64,000 nt of DNA from Caballeronia grimmiae (lineage in GTDB: Bacteria > Pseudomonadota > Gammaproteobacteria > Burkholderiales > Burkholderiaceae). Shown here one piece after another: positions 1 to 11,068 of the stretch. The notes beneath the pieces were generated by a model that saw only the letters and a list, made by a program, of their open reading frames with translations, was not told the origin of the DNA and did not search any database. The DNA lies in NCBI RefSeq assembly GCF_000698555.1, contig NZ_JFHE01000009.1, positions 62,001 to 126,000 of the forward strand, in the 5' to 3' direction. The stretch's first letter is position 1, and every line of letters starts with the position of its first letter. Position numbers and translations under genes: made by a program.

Positions 1-100
1 GCGCCATGATTGTCTCCATGCAGATTATCGTGGCGCTAGCATATGACTTGTACACGGCATTGCGTGATACGATCCAGTCAATTTATTTGTAGTTTCGGCC

Positions 101-1072
101 ATGAAACCTGCGTACGAGCATGTGAAGTTCGGCGAGGACTGTTCGGTCCGGGTTTACCATCGTCGGCTTCCGCGTATTCCGTTCGAATGGCATCACCACC
201 CCGAGTACGAGTTGACGCTGACCATGAACAGTCATGGCAAGCGCTACATCGGCGACTCGGTCAAGGACTACGAAGCGGAAGATCTCGTCCTTGTGCCGCC
301 CGATTTGCCGCATACGTGGGCGTCCAACCGCTCTATCGAGCCGTCTTCGCCGCAGGTGGCCATCGTGATTTGGTTCGACGGCGACTGGGCACGTCGCATG
401 GCTGATTGCTGCCGCGAATATGAACCGCTGCGCAGGCTCTTGCGCAGAGCGGCGTGCGGGCTGGCGTTCGAGGCGCCCGCCGGTGAATGGATGCGCGGCC
501 GTCTAGACCAGTTGCTTTCGAACGCGGCGCGCGAACGGTTGAGTGCGACACTCGATATTCTGTGCGCTCTCGCCGACGCGCCCGGCCAGCCGCTCGCTTC
601 ACCGAGCGCCTTCCATCAGGCGACGACGGGCCCGTCCGGTCATGAGCCCGAGCGGATCAACCGTGTGCTTTCGATGATCGATGCGCGCTTTGCCGAACCG
701 CTGCGGCTGTCAGAACTGTGCGCGGCGGCCAGCCTGTCGGAGCGCACGCTCACGCGATATTTCGTCCAGCATATCGGCGAGAGCGTCGGACGGTATATCG
801 CCCGAGTTCGTATCGGGCACGCGTGCCGGATGCTAGCCGACACCTCGTTGCCCGTTGCCGTCATCGCTGCCCGATCGGGTTTCGCGAACGTCGCCAATTT
901 CAATCGGCAATTCAAGGCCGCCAGGCAAACGACACCGGCCGAATATCGGCGGCAGTTCGCGACGGCGGCGCCTACTGGTCACGACGACGCGGCTCCCCTG
1001 ACCGAGCGATCGCCTTCGCTGGAACGTGAGCGGAAATCATCAGGAGAAAAGAAACGGCGAAGCGGGCGCTGA
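101..1072 (+). CDS. AraC family transcriptional regulator
   Basis: This 323-residue protein has an N-terminal cupin-like sensor region with the HHHPEYE motif typical of AraC ligand pockets, and a C-terminal double helix-turn-helix (about residues 185-285). The C-terminal part contains LSELCAAASLSERTLTRYF and the second-helix signature SGFANVANFNRQFKA followed by TPAEYRR. It is a DNA-binding regulator of a sugar or metabolite response. The start ATG follows a weak ribosome site, so the N-terminus is not fixed. Its target is unknown, as no catabolic gene lies immediately downstream. The C-terminal tail past residue 290 is Arg/Ser-rich and low in complexity. Confidence 0.9.
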   Translation: MKPAYEHVKFGEDCSVRVYHRRLPRIPFEWHHHPEYELTLTMNSHGKRYIGDSVKDYEAEDLVLVPPDLPHTWASNRSIEPSSPQVAIVIWFDGDWARRMADCCREYEPLRRLLRRAACGLAFEAPAGEWMRGRLDQLLSNAARERLSATLDILCALADAPGQPLASPSAFHQATTGPSGHEPERINRVLSMIDARFAEPLRLSELCAAASLSERTLTRYFVQHIGESVGRYIARVRIGHACRMLADTSLPVAVIAARSGFANVANFNRQFKAARQTTPAEYRRQFATAAPTGHDDAAPLTERSPSLERERKSSGEKKRRSGR

Positions 1073-1248
1073 TCCGGGTGCTGCAATCCAGCAGACCACC
1101 GAGGGAAGGTATCGGAATGCAGCATCGTGTGCACTGCTCCGATCACCCTGCGGAAAGCAGCATACCGGTCGCCCGCCATACTTGGCTGGGCTCGACCCCA
1201 CTCTCAAACACGCCCATCATCTCTCGCAGCAGCGTATTCAGCGAATTA

Positions 1249-1626
1249 CTACTTGCTGCGAGCGGGCGGAGGCGCTCCGGGGATCGCGTTAACGCGCGCT
1301 GCATTCGCCGCGTTCGCCGCATTTGCCGCGTTGATGGCGTTCCAGTTGTAGGTCGGAGCAGCGTTGTGGTTTGGACTGACGCTCGGGGCAGGCGTAGTGG
1401 CGTTTGACGTAGCAACATTGTTGTTGTTTGCGGGCGCCGCGGAATTCTGCTTCAGCGGTTTCGGCTGAAGCATCTGATTGATGACGGTGATCTGCCCAAG
1501 CTTCTTCGCCGCCTGACTCTCTGCGATAGCAGCCTTGGCGAAGCACAGGACGGTAACGCCAGTCAACGCAATTAGCGTGGCGCGAAGCTGCGCGCAGTCA
1601 CAGATCTTCTTCATGACGGCCTCCAT
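1249..1626 (-). CDS. small exported Asn/Ala-rich protein
   Basis: A 125-residue protein (or 121 from the second Met). It begins with a basic stretch and a hydrophobic segment that looks like a signal peptide (LIALTGVTVLCFAKAAIAES). The mature part is low-complexity: Pro/Asn/Ala/Ser-rich, ending in a run of NAA-type triplets (about residues 98-112) encoded by a degenerate 9-base DNA repeat. I do not recognise a family. The composition suggests a periplasmic or surface-exposed linker-like protein. It stands alone between non-coding stretches. Confidence 0.55.
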   Translation of the reverse strand: MEAVMKKICDCAQLRATLIALTGVTVLCFAKAAIAESQAAKKLGQITVINQMLQPKPLKQNSAAPANNNNVATSNATTPAPSVSPNHNAAPTYNWNAINAANAANAANAARVNAIPGAPPPARSK

Positions 1627-2432
1627 TTGATGGCGCCCAGAAGGCGACGCGGCTCTTACTCGCCGGCCTGTTCATCATAGGCGCGTTCGCAAGAAAGGCG
1701 AAGCCTACAGGCGCGTTGACCGGGACCAATGCGGCGGCCCATTGACCGGCACCGCGCCCCGGCGATGTCTCGAAGCCTCGCGCGCAAGCCGCCACGCCTG
1801 GCTGTGCAGCAGCCGCGATGCCAGTCTGCCGAGGATCACGCCAGAACTGAAGCTAGCCTATCGGCAGGCTGCGAGGCCAATGCATCCGGACCGGGCGACA
1901 GCTGAAAGTTCGGCGTCCGGCTGCCGTCGGGGCGGTTCGTATCGCTTTGCCGTCGTTGGCGACGCGGCGCAGTTGGATGTTGGCTTTTTCGAACTTCGAA
2001 TCAGTCTTCAACGACCCACCGATTGCCGGGCCGGACGTCTTTTGCGGAGGATCGAAGGTTGGTGGTCAACAAGACCACGCCGAAACCCGCAATGCAGTTA
2101 CCAGCAAGCCGCGAAGTTAAGGATCTGGCAGTTCCCGCTATCGACTACCGACAGAAGTAGCGATAACAACCTGGCCTCCCGACATACTCGGCACGTCCGA
2201 AAGGGCGCCCACTACGAGCGGGTCCACGCAACCAGGCACTCCCGCATGCATAGGAACCGGCACCGGCGACCAATCGCAAGTGGCCACCGTCGCGGCAAGA
2301 AGCGAATGCTGACCGACCGCCCAGACGTTGGGCGTTTGTGATCGCCGGCCGCGCCGCCGGGCAGACACCTCACGGTCCGCGAGTGTCATGACCCGACTGC
2401 GCTCAGAACAAGTGCCAACCCGCGCTACACGA
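1627..2432. other. 806-bp stretch without a convincing gene
   Basis: Long open frames exist on both strands but their translations are Arg/Ser/His-rich and protein-unlike. One minus-strand frame (about 1853-2072) reads like a protein fragment (GGSLKTDSKFEKANIQLRR) but has no start codon and is preceded by a stop, so it may be a gene remnant. No tRNA, terminator or repeat was seen. Confidence 0.4.
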
Positions 2433-3023
2433 TCAGTACTGCGTGCGGCGCTTCCGAAGCAACGCGATTCCGCCAACAACCGCGGTGGCGATAAGCGCCT
2501 TGCGCACCAGCCCGGCAGGGTTGTGGCGCAGTTCGGACCGGATGCCCATTTCGCCGAGCACATTGGGTACGTAGCCGCGCCGCAGGTCGTCGACGATGCC
2601 TTCGACCACGTTGACGCGGTCGGCGGCGATCAGCATCAGCCAGTGGCGAAGGTCGTTCTCCGGCAGCTTGTAGGCAACGCGCCGAATCGCGCCGGACAGC
2701 CATTTCGGCGGCTGGGCCGTGCCGAAAAGCGGCGTGATGCCCGGCCGCTCCGGCGAACAGAACACTTCGACAGTCTGCGCCTGCTGTACCGGCTGTCCGT
2801 GCGGCACGTGAATGAAGCGTGGCGGGGTGCGCTCCATCGGGATGGCTGGACGGTTCTTGTGATCGAGGTCCGAGCCCCAGCCCGGGATGCGCTGCAGTTC
2901 TTCGCGGGGAGGACTGTGCCGGTTAAGGTCGTAGTCCATCTGACGCTCGCAGTCGACGTGGCCGTGGTGTTGCGGGTTCCGCCGCTGCTCGGCAAGATCG
3001 CGGCGGGCGATTTCGTTATCCAT
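2433..3023 (-). CDS. hypothetical protein with C-terminal membrane anchor, partner of alcohol dehydrogenase
   Basis: 196 residues from the ATG that follows a clear GAAGGAG ribosome site; an upstream in-frame ATG lacks one. The N-terminal half is polar and Pro/Arg/His-rich. The C-terminal half has a helical region (LPENDLRHWLMLIAADRVNV) and ends in one hydrophobic helix followed by a basic tail (ALIATAVVGGIALLRKRR), which suggests inner-membrane tail anchoring. It begins only 10 bases after the stop of the zinc alcohol dehydrogenase, so the two are probably co-transcribed and related in function. I do not recognise a named family. Confidence 0.75.
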   Translation of the reverse strand: MDNEIARRDLAEQRRNPQHHGHVDCERQMDYDLNRHSPPREELQRIPGWGSDLDHKNRPAIPMERTPPRFIHVPHGQPVQQAQTVEVFCSPERPGITPLFGTAQPPKWLSGAIRRVAYKLPENDLRHWLMLIAADRVNVVEGIVDDLRRGYVPNVLGEMGIRSELRHNPAGLVRKALIATAVVGGIALLRKRRTQY

Positions 3024-3033
3024 GGCTGCTCCT

Positions 3034-4218
3034 TCAGTGAACGACGCTGGTCGCCATCGAGCGCGCGGAGCCGGCACGCGGAGGAATCAGCACCGGTTTG
3101 ATGCAGTTGTCATACTTGCTCGCGAAGACGTGGTACGCGTCCGACGCCTCTTCCAGCGGCACACGGTGGGTAATGATCGCTTTCGGGTTCAAATGCCCTT
3201 GGCGGATGTGCTCGATCAGGTGCGGGACATGGCGCTTGACCGCCGCCTGGTTCATGCGCATCGTGATGCCCTTGTTCAGCGCGTTGCCGATCGGGACCGC
3301 GTTGAAGGTCGGTCCGTAGACGCCGACGATCGACACGTTACCGGCCTTGCGCACCGAGTTGATGGCCCAGAACAGCGCGGTCGCCGAACCCGCCTGCAGC
3401 ATGGTCCAGCGCCCGGTGATGGTTTGGGTCAGACTGCCCGCCGCCTCGCAGCCGACCGCATCGATGCACACGTCCGCGCCCAGCCAGTCCGTCATCTTCT
3501 TGATGTGCACGGCCATGTCGCTCACCTCCCGGAAATTGACGACTTCGCAGGGAGCGTAGCGGCGTACGAAGTCGAGCCGGTAATCGATATGGTCGACCAC
3601 GATGACGCGACCGGCGCCGAACAGCCAGGCCGACCTGGCGGCGAAGATGCCCACCGGCCCTGCGCCGAACACCACCACGGTATCGCCCTCATGGATGTCG
3701 CCCATCTCGGCGGCCTGGTAGCCGGTCGGCAGCGCGTCGGTCAGCAGCACTGCGTCGTCGTCGACGATATCTTCGGGCACCTTGTACGGTCCCACGTCCG
3801 CCATCGGCACGCGCACGAACTCGGCTTGGCCGCCATCGTAACCGCCGGTGGTGTGCGAGTAACCGTAGATGCCGCCCACTGCGGTCGCTTCGGGGTTGGT
3901 GTTGTGGCAGTTGCTGTACAGCTCGCGCTGGCAGAAAAAGCACGAGCCGCAGAACAGGTTGAACGGCACCAGCACGCGATCGCCCGGCTTGAGGGTCTCG
4001 ACCGCGGAGCCCACCTCTTCGACAATGCCGACGATCTCATGGCCGAAGGTGTGCCCAATGCGCGTGTCGGGCACCAGTCCATGGTACAGGTGCAGATCCG
4101 AGCCGCAGATGCAGGCGCGCGTCACGCGGACGATGGCGTCGCCCGGGTGTTCGATCAGGGGATCCGGTTTTTGCGACACCCGGATCCGGTACGGTCCGCG
4201 AAAATTCGTGGCTAACAT
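3034..4218 (-). CDS. zinc-dependent alcohol dehydrogenase, formaldehyde dehydrogenase-like
   Basis: 394 residues from the ATG placed after a GAAGGAGG ribosome site. It is a medium-chain dehydrogenase of the glutathione-independent formaldehyde/alcohol dehydrogenase type. Visible features are the catalytic zinc ligands (ACICGSD near residues 35-41; GHTFGHE near 55-61), a structural-zinc Cys cluster (FCGSCFFCQ plus a later NC) and the Rossmann motif GAGPVGIFAARSA. It should oxidise or reduce a small alcohol/aldehyde with NAD(P). The substrate cannot be fixed from sequence. It is followed after 10 bases by a membrane-anchored partner gene. Confidence 0.9.
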   Translation of the reverse strand: MLATNFRGPYRIRVSQKPDPLIEHPGDAIVRVTRACICGSDLHLYHGLVPDTRIGHTFGHEIVGIVEEVGSAVETLKPGDRVLVPFNLFCGSCFFCQRELYSNCHNTNPEATAVGGIYGYSHTTGGYDGGQAEFVRVPMADVGPYKVPEDIVDDDAVLLTDALPTGYQAAEMGDIHEGDTVVVFGAGPVGIFAARSAWLFGAGRVIVVDHIDYRLDFVRRYAPCEVVNFREVSDMAVHIKKMTDWLGADVCIDAVGCEAAGSLTQTITGRWTMLQAGSATALFWAINSVRKAGNVSIVGVYGPTFNAVPIGNALNKGITMRMNQAAVKRHVPHLIEHIRQGHLNPKAIITHRVPLEEASDAYHVFASKYDNCIKPVLIPPRAGSARSMATSVVH

Positions 4219-4580
4219 AAAACCTCCTTCAAAATTAGCCACGGTCCCGCACATGTGTTCGCAGTACCGTCGCGTGGCTTCTCGTTAGACAAAGGACTGT
4301 GCTGCAGCTACGCCATTGCGAGCGCCGAAGCCAAACGTTCTGGCGGTCGCGCGTTTCATTCTTGCCTCCGTGTGTCGCTGTCCCTGCCGGCCACGGCTCG
4401 CATGACGCGGACGGTCTCGCATTCGTCGTGCCGTCTTCGCAGCCACGTCATGTTGCTCACGCGAACTTGATGCAGTCGACGGAGCGTCTACAGCGGGATG
4501 GCGCATCAGCGCTTGCCGACGCTTCCTTGGAGCCGCTTGTGGCTCGATGCATTGGCTAGTCGGCCACTAGATCCGCCGCT
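4219..4580. other. intergenic stretch without a supported gene
   Basis: It contains the ribosome site and promoter region of the alcohol dehydrogenase near 4219-4260. Beyond that I see no coding frame, hairpin or repeat worth naming. Confidence 0.4.
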
Positions 4581-4928
4581 TCAATGCGTACCGCACTTTC
4601 GGAAAGTGAGCCACCGGCGCACCGCTCCTAATACACGCATTCGGCCATGCTTGCCCTGCTCCCGTTCGCCGGGTCGCGCATGAACATAGTCTCCTCGCTC
4701 GGCCACATATCTTTTCAAGAAGCGCTGAAGGTCATCAGGCGTTGGATGCGTGCCCCATTCGCTTCCTTCTGCCACCGAACTTAAAGCGATCCATGAATCA
4801 GGAGGACCAATGTCTTCTACGACCGCTCCATCGCTCGTGATACGGATTCGACCGGCCGACACGTCATAGTCGGCCGCGACTTCTTGATCGCCTGCCGTCA
4901 CTACCGCTGCTACCGTCTTCATCTTCAT
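4581..4928 (-). CDS. hypothetical protein
   Basis: A 115-residue protein whose ATG follows a GAGG ribosome site. The N-terminal part (KTVAAVVTAGDQEVAADYDV and on to about residue 75) reads as a compact alpha/beta domain with acidic character. The last 40 residues are basic (RPGEREQGKHGRMR). There is no signal peptide or membrane segment. I do not recognise the family. Composition and codon pattern look like a real gene. Confidence 0.55.
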   Translation of the reverse strand: MKMKTVAAVVTAGDQEVAADYDVSAGRIRITSDGAVVEDIGPPDSWIALSSVAEGSEWGTHPTPDDLQRFLKRYVAERGDYVHARPGEREQGKHGRMRVLGAVRRWLTFRKCGTH

Positions 4929-5132
4929 AGGACCTCATGCGTCCACGCAGTCGCACTGGTAAGGCGACAATGCCCCGACTAGCGTAGACCGGCCAAAAAG
5001 CTGTGGTGCCGACGGATCCTATGAAAAGGCGTCGGTCTAAAACGCGACTCCTGCGACGGGGCCGCGGTCTTACGCGGAATATGGTTTGCTGCACGCTGAC
5101 TAGGCAACAACGGAATGGATAAGGTGACTAAC

Positions 5133-5342
5133 ATGGCAGAAGAAACCCCCAACGTAGAGGCGCAGGATCCGAGCAAGCAGAATTCGCCAATAGAACTGTC
5201 CCCGTACGCGGTCGAATCGACCCCGTTAGAAGGCGAATGTGTTTGGAACGGACAGGTTTATTCGAGCGGCGCTTTCATCTGTAGTCCGTCAGGCAGGTTG
5301 ATGTGCAACAGAGGTTCGTGGTGGCCCGAAGGAAGCTGCTGA
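5133..5342 (+). CDS. small Cys-containing protein, possibly DUF1496-like
   Basis: 69 residues from the ATG that follows AAGGTG at good spacing; an ATG 18 bases upstream is the alternative. The N-terminal half is acidic and disordered. The C-terminal half holds a compact motif with four Cys (CVWNGQVYSSGAFIC, then LMCNRGSWW and a final Cys). The pattern C-x-W/Y-x-G-x-x-Y-S-x-G-A resembles the small DUF1496 family, but this is by eye only. Function is unknown; disulfides or metal binding are possible. Confidence 0.6.
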   Translation: MAEETPNVEAQDPSKQNSPIELSPYAVESTPLEGECVWNGQVYSSGAFICSPSGRLMCNRGSWWPEGSC

Positions 5343-5728
5343 GCCGCCCGCGTCCGGACAGGATGCTCACTTCACCGACAAAGACGTAACGGATGCTTTG
5401 TTCTGAATATGAGCGAGCCGCAGAAGGGCGGTCGCAACCCTCCTTTCGCGTTGCGATCGGTCCCCACCCTGCCCTTATGCAAGGCGCGAGTTGTCGGCCG
5501 CCGCCGAATCCTTCAGCGAGTTGATACCGCAGAGGAACGTTGCGCCGTTCGGGGCTCCAATCCGGTCAAGCGCGAATTATTTTTTCCCGAAGCGTCGCGT
5601 GAAGCCGTTCGACCGTGCGATCGACGGCCTTACTGGCCTGAGCGGCACGACGAGTCTCCCCTGTTCGAAGTCTGGTGCTCTCCGCCGAACAAGAACGCGC
5701 TTTCCCAAAGCGCACGCTATCAGCGGCC
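5343..5728. other. intergenic stretch without a supported gene
   Basis: Open frames here are basic and protein-unlike. It lies downstream of both the small Cys protein and the outer-membrane barrel, so it is a convergent region. I could not find a convincing terminator hairpin. Confidence 0.35.
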
Positions 5729-6517
5729 TCAGAAGCGTATCCGCGCGCCGATGAACGGGCCGGCAGTCCTGACGTTGTAGTAGAAGGACGAGGTGTTGTA
5801 GTCCTGCGCGAGTATTCGGAATCCGCCGCTCATGCTGATGTTCTTCGTTGCATCGAACAGCACGGTGGCGATGAGTTGCCACGAATAGTTGCTGCCTCCT
5901 GCGCCGGCATCCGCCGATCCCCAGACCGACCATCTGTCCGCGAACCGGTACGTGGCGCGCACGCCCACCAGACCATCGACCCAATCCACACTCGTGCCGC
6001 GCGCCGCGCCCGACGGCAACAGACGGCTCGTCGAAAAAGTCAGCTTCGCGTTGAGGTTCGTGTATCGAACGCCCGCGTAAAGGTCCACCGGTACGGCGTC
6101 GCTCGGCAAAATGCGGTAGGCGCCCGCAAGCTGCACGATACTGTTTTGGAGCTTCAGCCTCGCGGTACCAAGATCGCCACCGAGGATCGGATCCGAATCG
6201 CGGCCCATGCTGATGTAGAACCCGTCAAGAATGATCGACCAGCGGCCCTTGCGTGCTTCGAGCGTACCCATCACGCCGAAGTCCAGATTGCTCAGCACAT
6301 TGGAGAAATGCACGTTCACGTTCTGCGCCGGAATGACTCGTCCGATACGAACGCTGCCGCTTTGCCCCGCCACCCAGAGATATGGCGTCACTGAAAACTG
6401 CCATGCGTCCTGACCCTTCGATACAGCCTGCTCCTGGGCGTTGCTGTCCAGCGCGAGTGCGCACATCATCGCGCCGCTCATCCACATCGCTTTCGCCTTC
6501 CGCGATTCGGGCTGCAT
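5729..6517 (-). CDS. outer-membrane beta-barrel protein
   Basis: 262 residues. The N-terminus has a short basic part and hydrophobic core (MWMSGAMMCALALDSNAQ) that looks like a signal peptide. The rest alternates polar and aromatic residues as in beta strands (WQFSVTPYLWVAGQSGSV, GRWSIILDGFYISMG) and ends in ...IGARIRF, the C-terminal Phe recognised by the BAM machinery. Likely a small barrel channel or surface protein. It starts 23 bases after the stop of the GH63 gene and has a GGGAG ribosome site, so it belongs to the same operon and could admit that enzyme's substrate. Confidence 0.8.
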   Translation of the reverse strand: MQPESRKAKAMWMSGAMMCALALDSNAQEQAVSKGQDAWQFSVTPYLWVAGQSGSVRIGRVIPAQNVNVHFSNVLSNLDFGVMGTLEARKGRWSIILDGFYISMGRDSDPILGGDLGTARLKLQNSIVQLAGAYRILPSDAVPVDLYAGVRYTNLNAKLTFSTSRLLPSGAARGTSVDWVDGLVGVRATYRFADRWSVWGSADAGAGGSNYSWQLIATVLFDATKNISMSGGFRILAQDYNTSSFYYNVRTAGPFIGARIRF

Positions 6518-6540
6518 GTGCTCCCCTCATGATGTGCAGA

Positions 6541-9255
<2,715 letters not shown>

Positions 9256-9420
9256 TTGACACCTCCTTCCAATGCGGAACAGCTGGCCGCTTCACGTCAG
9301 GCCAGACATGGATGGCATTGCCTCGACTTCCGGTTCGCTACGCGCGGCTCATTGCAACCGCCCGGCGAACTGGCGGCTCGCCGGACGGCTTCTCTTCTGC
9401 TTAAGGAGATGTCAGTGATG

Positions 9421-10911
9421 TCAGTGATGCGCACCGCCACCCGCATCGTCGAGTTGCCGCAGCACGGCGTCGAGATTGAACGATGCCGGCTTCTGACGCG
9501 GCGGATAAGCCTTGAAGTTCTCGATCTGCGCGGCCACGACCGCCTGCATCGCATAGAGCAAGTAGGCGTGCGAGATCATCCAGTCGTAGTATGTATTCGA
9601 GTTCTCGTCCGCGCGCTCGAACGGATCGCGCCGGAGGTGGAACATCTTCGGGATACGCAGCCGGATGAAAGGCTCAGCCCAGCACGCGAGTTGCTTCGCG
9701 CGCTGCTCCAGCAACACCATCTTCCAGTCGCGCACGCGGATCGCCATGATGTCGCCGTCGTCGCTGATATAGAAAAACGAATCGCGCGGACTGTCCTTCA
9801 CTTCCCCGGTGAGATAAGGAAGCATGTTGAAACCGTCCAGATGTACCTTGTACGTTTTCTCGCCCGCCTTGTATCCCTGAAGCAGTTTCTCTTTCACATC
9901 CGGTTCGCCCGCCGCCGCGAGCAAGGTCGTCATCCAGTCCTGATGCGTGACGATTCCGTTGAGCACCGTGCCCGCAGGAATTTTCGCCGGCCATCGGACG
10001 AAGGCCGGCACGCGCCACCCGCCTTCCCAGTTGGTATTCTTCTCCGACCGGAATGGCGTGATGCCCGCGTCGGGCCAGCTATTGAAGTGCGGGCCGTTAT
10101 CCGTCGAGTACATGACGATGGTGTCTTCGGCAATGCCCAGCTCGTCAAGCTTGGCCAGCATCGTGCCGATGTTTTCGTCGTGCGCGACCATCACATCGTT
10201 ATAGTCGCCCTGTCCGCTCTTGCCTTTGTGCTTCTCGGCACAGTGCGTGCGGAAATGCATGGCCGTCGTGTTGTACCAGACGAAGAACGGCTTGCCTTCG
10301 CTATGCGCCTTGTCGATGAACGCGCATGCGAGCGCGGTCGTTTCTTCGTCGATCGTTTCCATGCGCTTTTTGTTCAGCGCACCGGTGTCTTCGATTCGCT
10401 GTCCGCCCTTGCCATCGGCGCGGCAATGGAGCACGCCTCTCGGACCGAAACGCTTCCTGAACGCAGGGTCTTTCGGATAATCGGGGTCCTCCGGCTCCTC
10501 CTCCGCATTCAGGTGATAGAGATTGCCGAAGAACTCGTCGAAGCCGTGCATGGTGGGCAGAAATTCGTCCTTGTCGCCCAGATGATTCTTGCCGAATTGC
10601 CCGGTGGTATAACCAAGCGGCTTGAGCAATTCCGCGATGGTCGGATCCTCCGCCGACAAGCCCACGTCGGCGCCCGGCATGCCGACCTTGGTCAGCCCCG
10701 TGCGGATCGGATTCTGTCCGGTGATGAATGCGGCGCGGCCCGCCGTGCAGCTTTGCTGGGCGTAGTAGTCCGTGAAGGCCACGCCTTCGTTCGCAATCCG
10801 GTCGATGTTGGGCGTGCGATAACCCATCTGTCCACGGCTATTGAAGCTGATGTTCCACCACCCGATATCATCGCCCCAGAGAATCAGGATATTCGGTTGC
10901 TTTGTCGCCAT
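9421..10911 (-). CDS. type I sulfatase (arylsulfatase family)
   Basis: 496 residues from the internal ATG; a GTG 12 bases upstream sits directly on the ribosome site and is less likely. Metal-binding Asp14-Asp15 lie in WGDDIGWW. The formylglycine signature C55-TAGR-59 follows, and DNGPHFNSW and the later GGWRVPAFVRWP block complete the alkaline-phosphatase-fold sulfatase. It hydrolyses a sulfate ester after Cys55 is oxidised to formylglycine. There is no signal peptide, so it is predicted cytosolic. The adjacent upstream gene encodes a radical-SAM sulfatase maturase, the probable activator. Confidence 0.92.
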   Translation of the reverse strand: MATKQPNILILWGDDIGWWNISFNSRGQMGYRTPNIDRIANEGVAFTDYYAQQSCTAGRAAFITGQNPIRTGLTKVGMPGADVGLSAEDPTIAELLKPLGYTTGQFGKNHLGDKDEFLPTMHGFDEFFGNLYHLNAEEEPEDPDYPKDPAFRKRFGPRGVLHCRADGKGGQRIEDTGALNKKRMETIDEETTALACAFIDKAHSEGKPFFVWYNTTAMHFRTHCAEKHKGKSGQGDYNDVMVAHDENIGTMLAKLDELGIAEDTIVMYSTDNGPHFNSWPDAGITPFRSEKNTNWEGGWRVPAFVRWPAKIPAGTVLNGIVTHQDWMTTLLAAAGEPDVKEKLLQGYKAGEKTYKVHLDGFNMLPYLTGEVKDSPRDSFFYISDDGDIMAIRVRDWKMVLLEQRAKQLACWAEPFIRLRIPKMFHLRRDPFERADENSNTYYDWMISHAYLLYAMQAVVAAQIENFKAYPPRQKPASFNLDAVLRQLDDAGGGAHH

Positions 10912-11068
10912 GATTGCTTCCACTCCTGTCAGGTTGCGCCCGGCCGGGCCTGCACCAGGCCGGGCGAAGAAGGTTCATCAATCACCGAACTGAGCCAGCA
11001 TGCCGCTCGCCGGTCCCTGCTCGATGAACTCGTCACCGCTACCGGCGTCTTCGGGCACCACGTTCCTG

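Noticed and set aside
1742-2563. Long open frames on both strands before the alcohol dehydrogenase partner gene
   Set aside because: Translations are Arg/Ser/His-rich without recognisable motifs, signal peptides or ribosome sites, as expected for chance frames in GC-rich DNA.
2328-4215. Long plus-strand frames opposite the alcohol dehydrogenase and its partner
   Set aside because: They mirror real minus-strand genes codon for codon and have His/Arg/Val-rich shadow composition.
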